A stretch of 58,681 nucleotides of DNA from Phycicoccus sp. GTDB lineage: Bacteria > Actinomycetota > Actinomycetes > Actinomycetales > Dermatophilaceae. Under the pieces are notes generated by a model. It saw nothing but the letters and a program-made list of their open reading frames with translations, was not told the DNA's origin and did not search any database. The position numbers were made by a program, and so were the translations under genes. The DNA lies in NCBI GenBank assembly GCA_017993715.1, contig JAGOME010000017.1, positions 1-58,681 of the forward strand. Reading direction: 5' to 3'. Positions 58,192 to 58,681 of the stretch are shown here, one piece after another; within the stretch, counting starts at the first letter, position 1, and each line of letters opens with the position of its first letter.

Positions 58192-58681
<490 letters not shown>

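Overview
This window is high-GC chromosomal DNA from an actinobacterium. Gene content and order (metK-priA-fmt-rsmB; mihF-gmk-rpoZ-coaBC; pyrR-pyrB-pyrC-carA-carB; tlyA-nadK-recN-steA-mctB; pyrG followed by a Nudix gene) are those of Actinomycetota. Best guess is a Micrococcales member near Intrasporangiaceae/Dermatophilaceae, but nothing here fixes the genus. It is core chromosome: no CRISPR array, transposase, integrase, prophage or tRNA gene was seen. Almost everything reads on the minus strand, in long runs with ATGA, GTGA or TGATG overlaps between consecutive genes. Only four genes read on plus: two coiled-coil genes, an MMPL exporter and a TetR regulator.

Layout along plus coordinates. 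1-5.1 kb: rsmB (cut by the window edge), fmt, priA, metK. 5.3-8.0 kb: a divergent pair of large coiled-coil genes, the second with a DivIVA-type N-terminus. 8.3-10.8 kb: coaBC, rpoZ, gmk, mihF. 10.9-21.1 kb: a complete pyrimidine operon read as pyrR, pyrB, pyrC, carA, carB, pyrK, pyrD, pyrF. 21.4-28.7 kb: nusB, efp, aroB, aroK, aroC, a prepilin peptidase, aroE, mltG, ruvX. 28.7-33 kb: alaS and rarA. 33.1-35.4 kb: MMPL exporter. 35.4-39.5 kb: aspS followed by a coupled string of YchJ-like, Nudix, phosphotransferase and HAD genes. 39.7-41.9 kb: a DHA2-type efflux pump and its divergent TetR regulator. 41.9-45.6 kb: a possible small ORF, ppk2, an ADP-ribose-type Nudix gene and pyrG. 45.6-51.3 kb: an envelope cluster (glycosyltransferase, MurJ-like flippase, MraY/WecA-like transferase, MctB/SteB, SteA). 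51.3-57.8 kb: recN, nadK, tlyA, a small conserved gene, a phasin/H1-like gene, a HAD-IIA phosphatase and a TPR gene. 57.9-58.7 kb: terminator, 5S and the 3' end of 23S rRNA, all on minus.

The pathways are coherent: de novo UMP synthesis with its regulator, the late shikimate pathway, tRNA charging and formylation, peptidoglycan export and trimming, NADP and CTP supply.

The most unusual signals are: (1) an extra, palindrome-rich segment of about 120 bp inserted in frame in carB; (2) a PyrR-binding-loop-like hairpin covering the pyrR Shine-Dalgarno; (3) three 61-bp tandem repeats between nusB and pyrR and a separate duplicated 28-bp palindromic repeat after the DivIVA-type gene; (4) the paired cytoskeleton-like coiled-coil genes; (5) an uncharacterised PNPT-family enzyme inside a SteA/SteB/MurJ module; and (6) tlyA lacking a well-placed canonical start codon. 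Names rest on sequence motifs and remembered family features; no searches were run.
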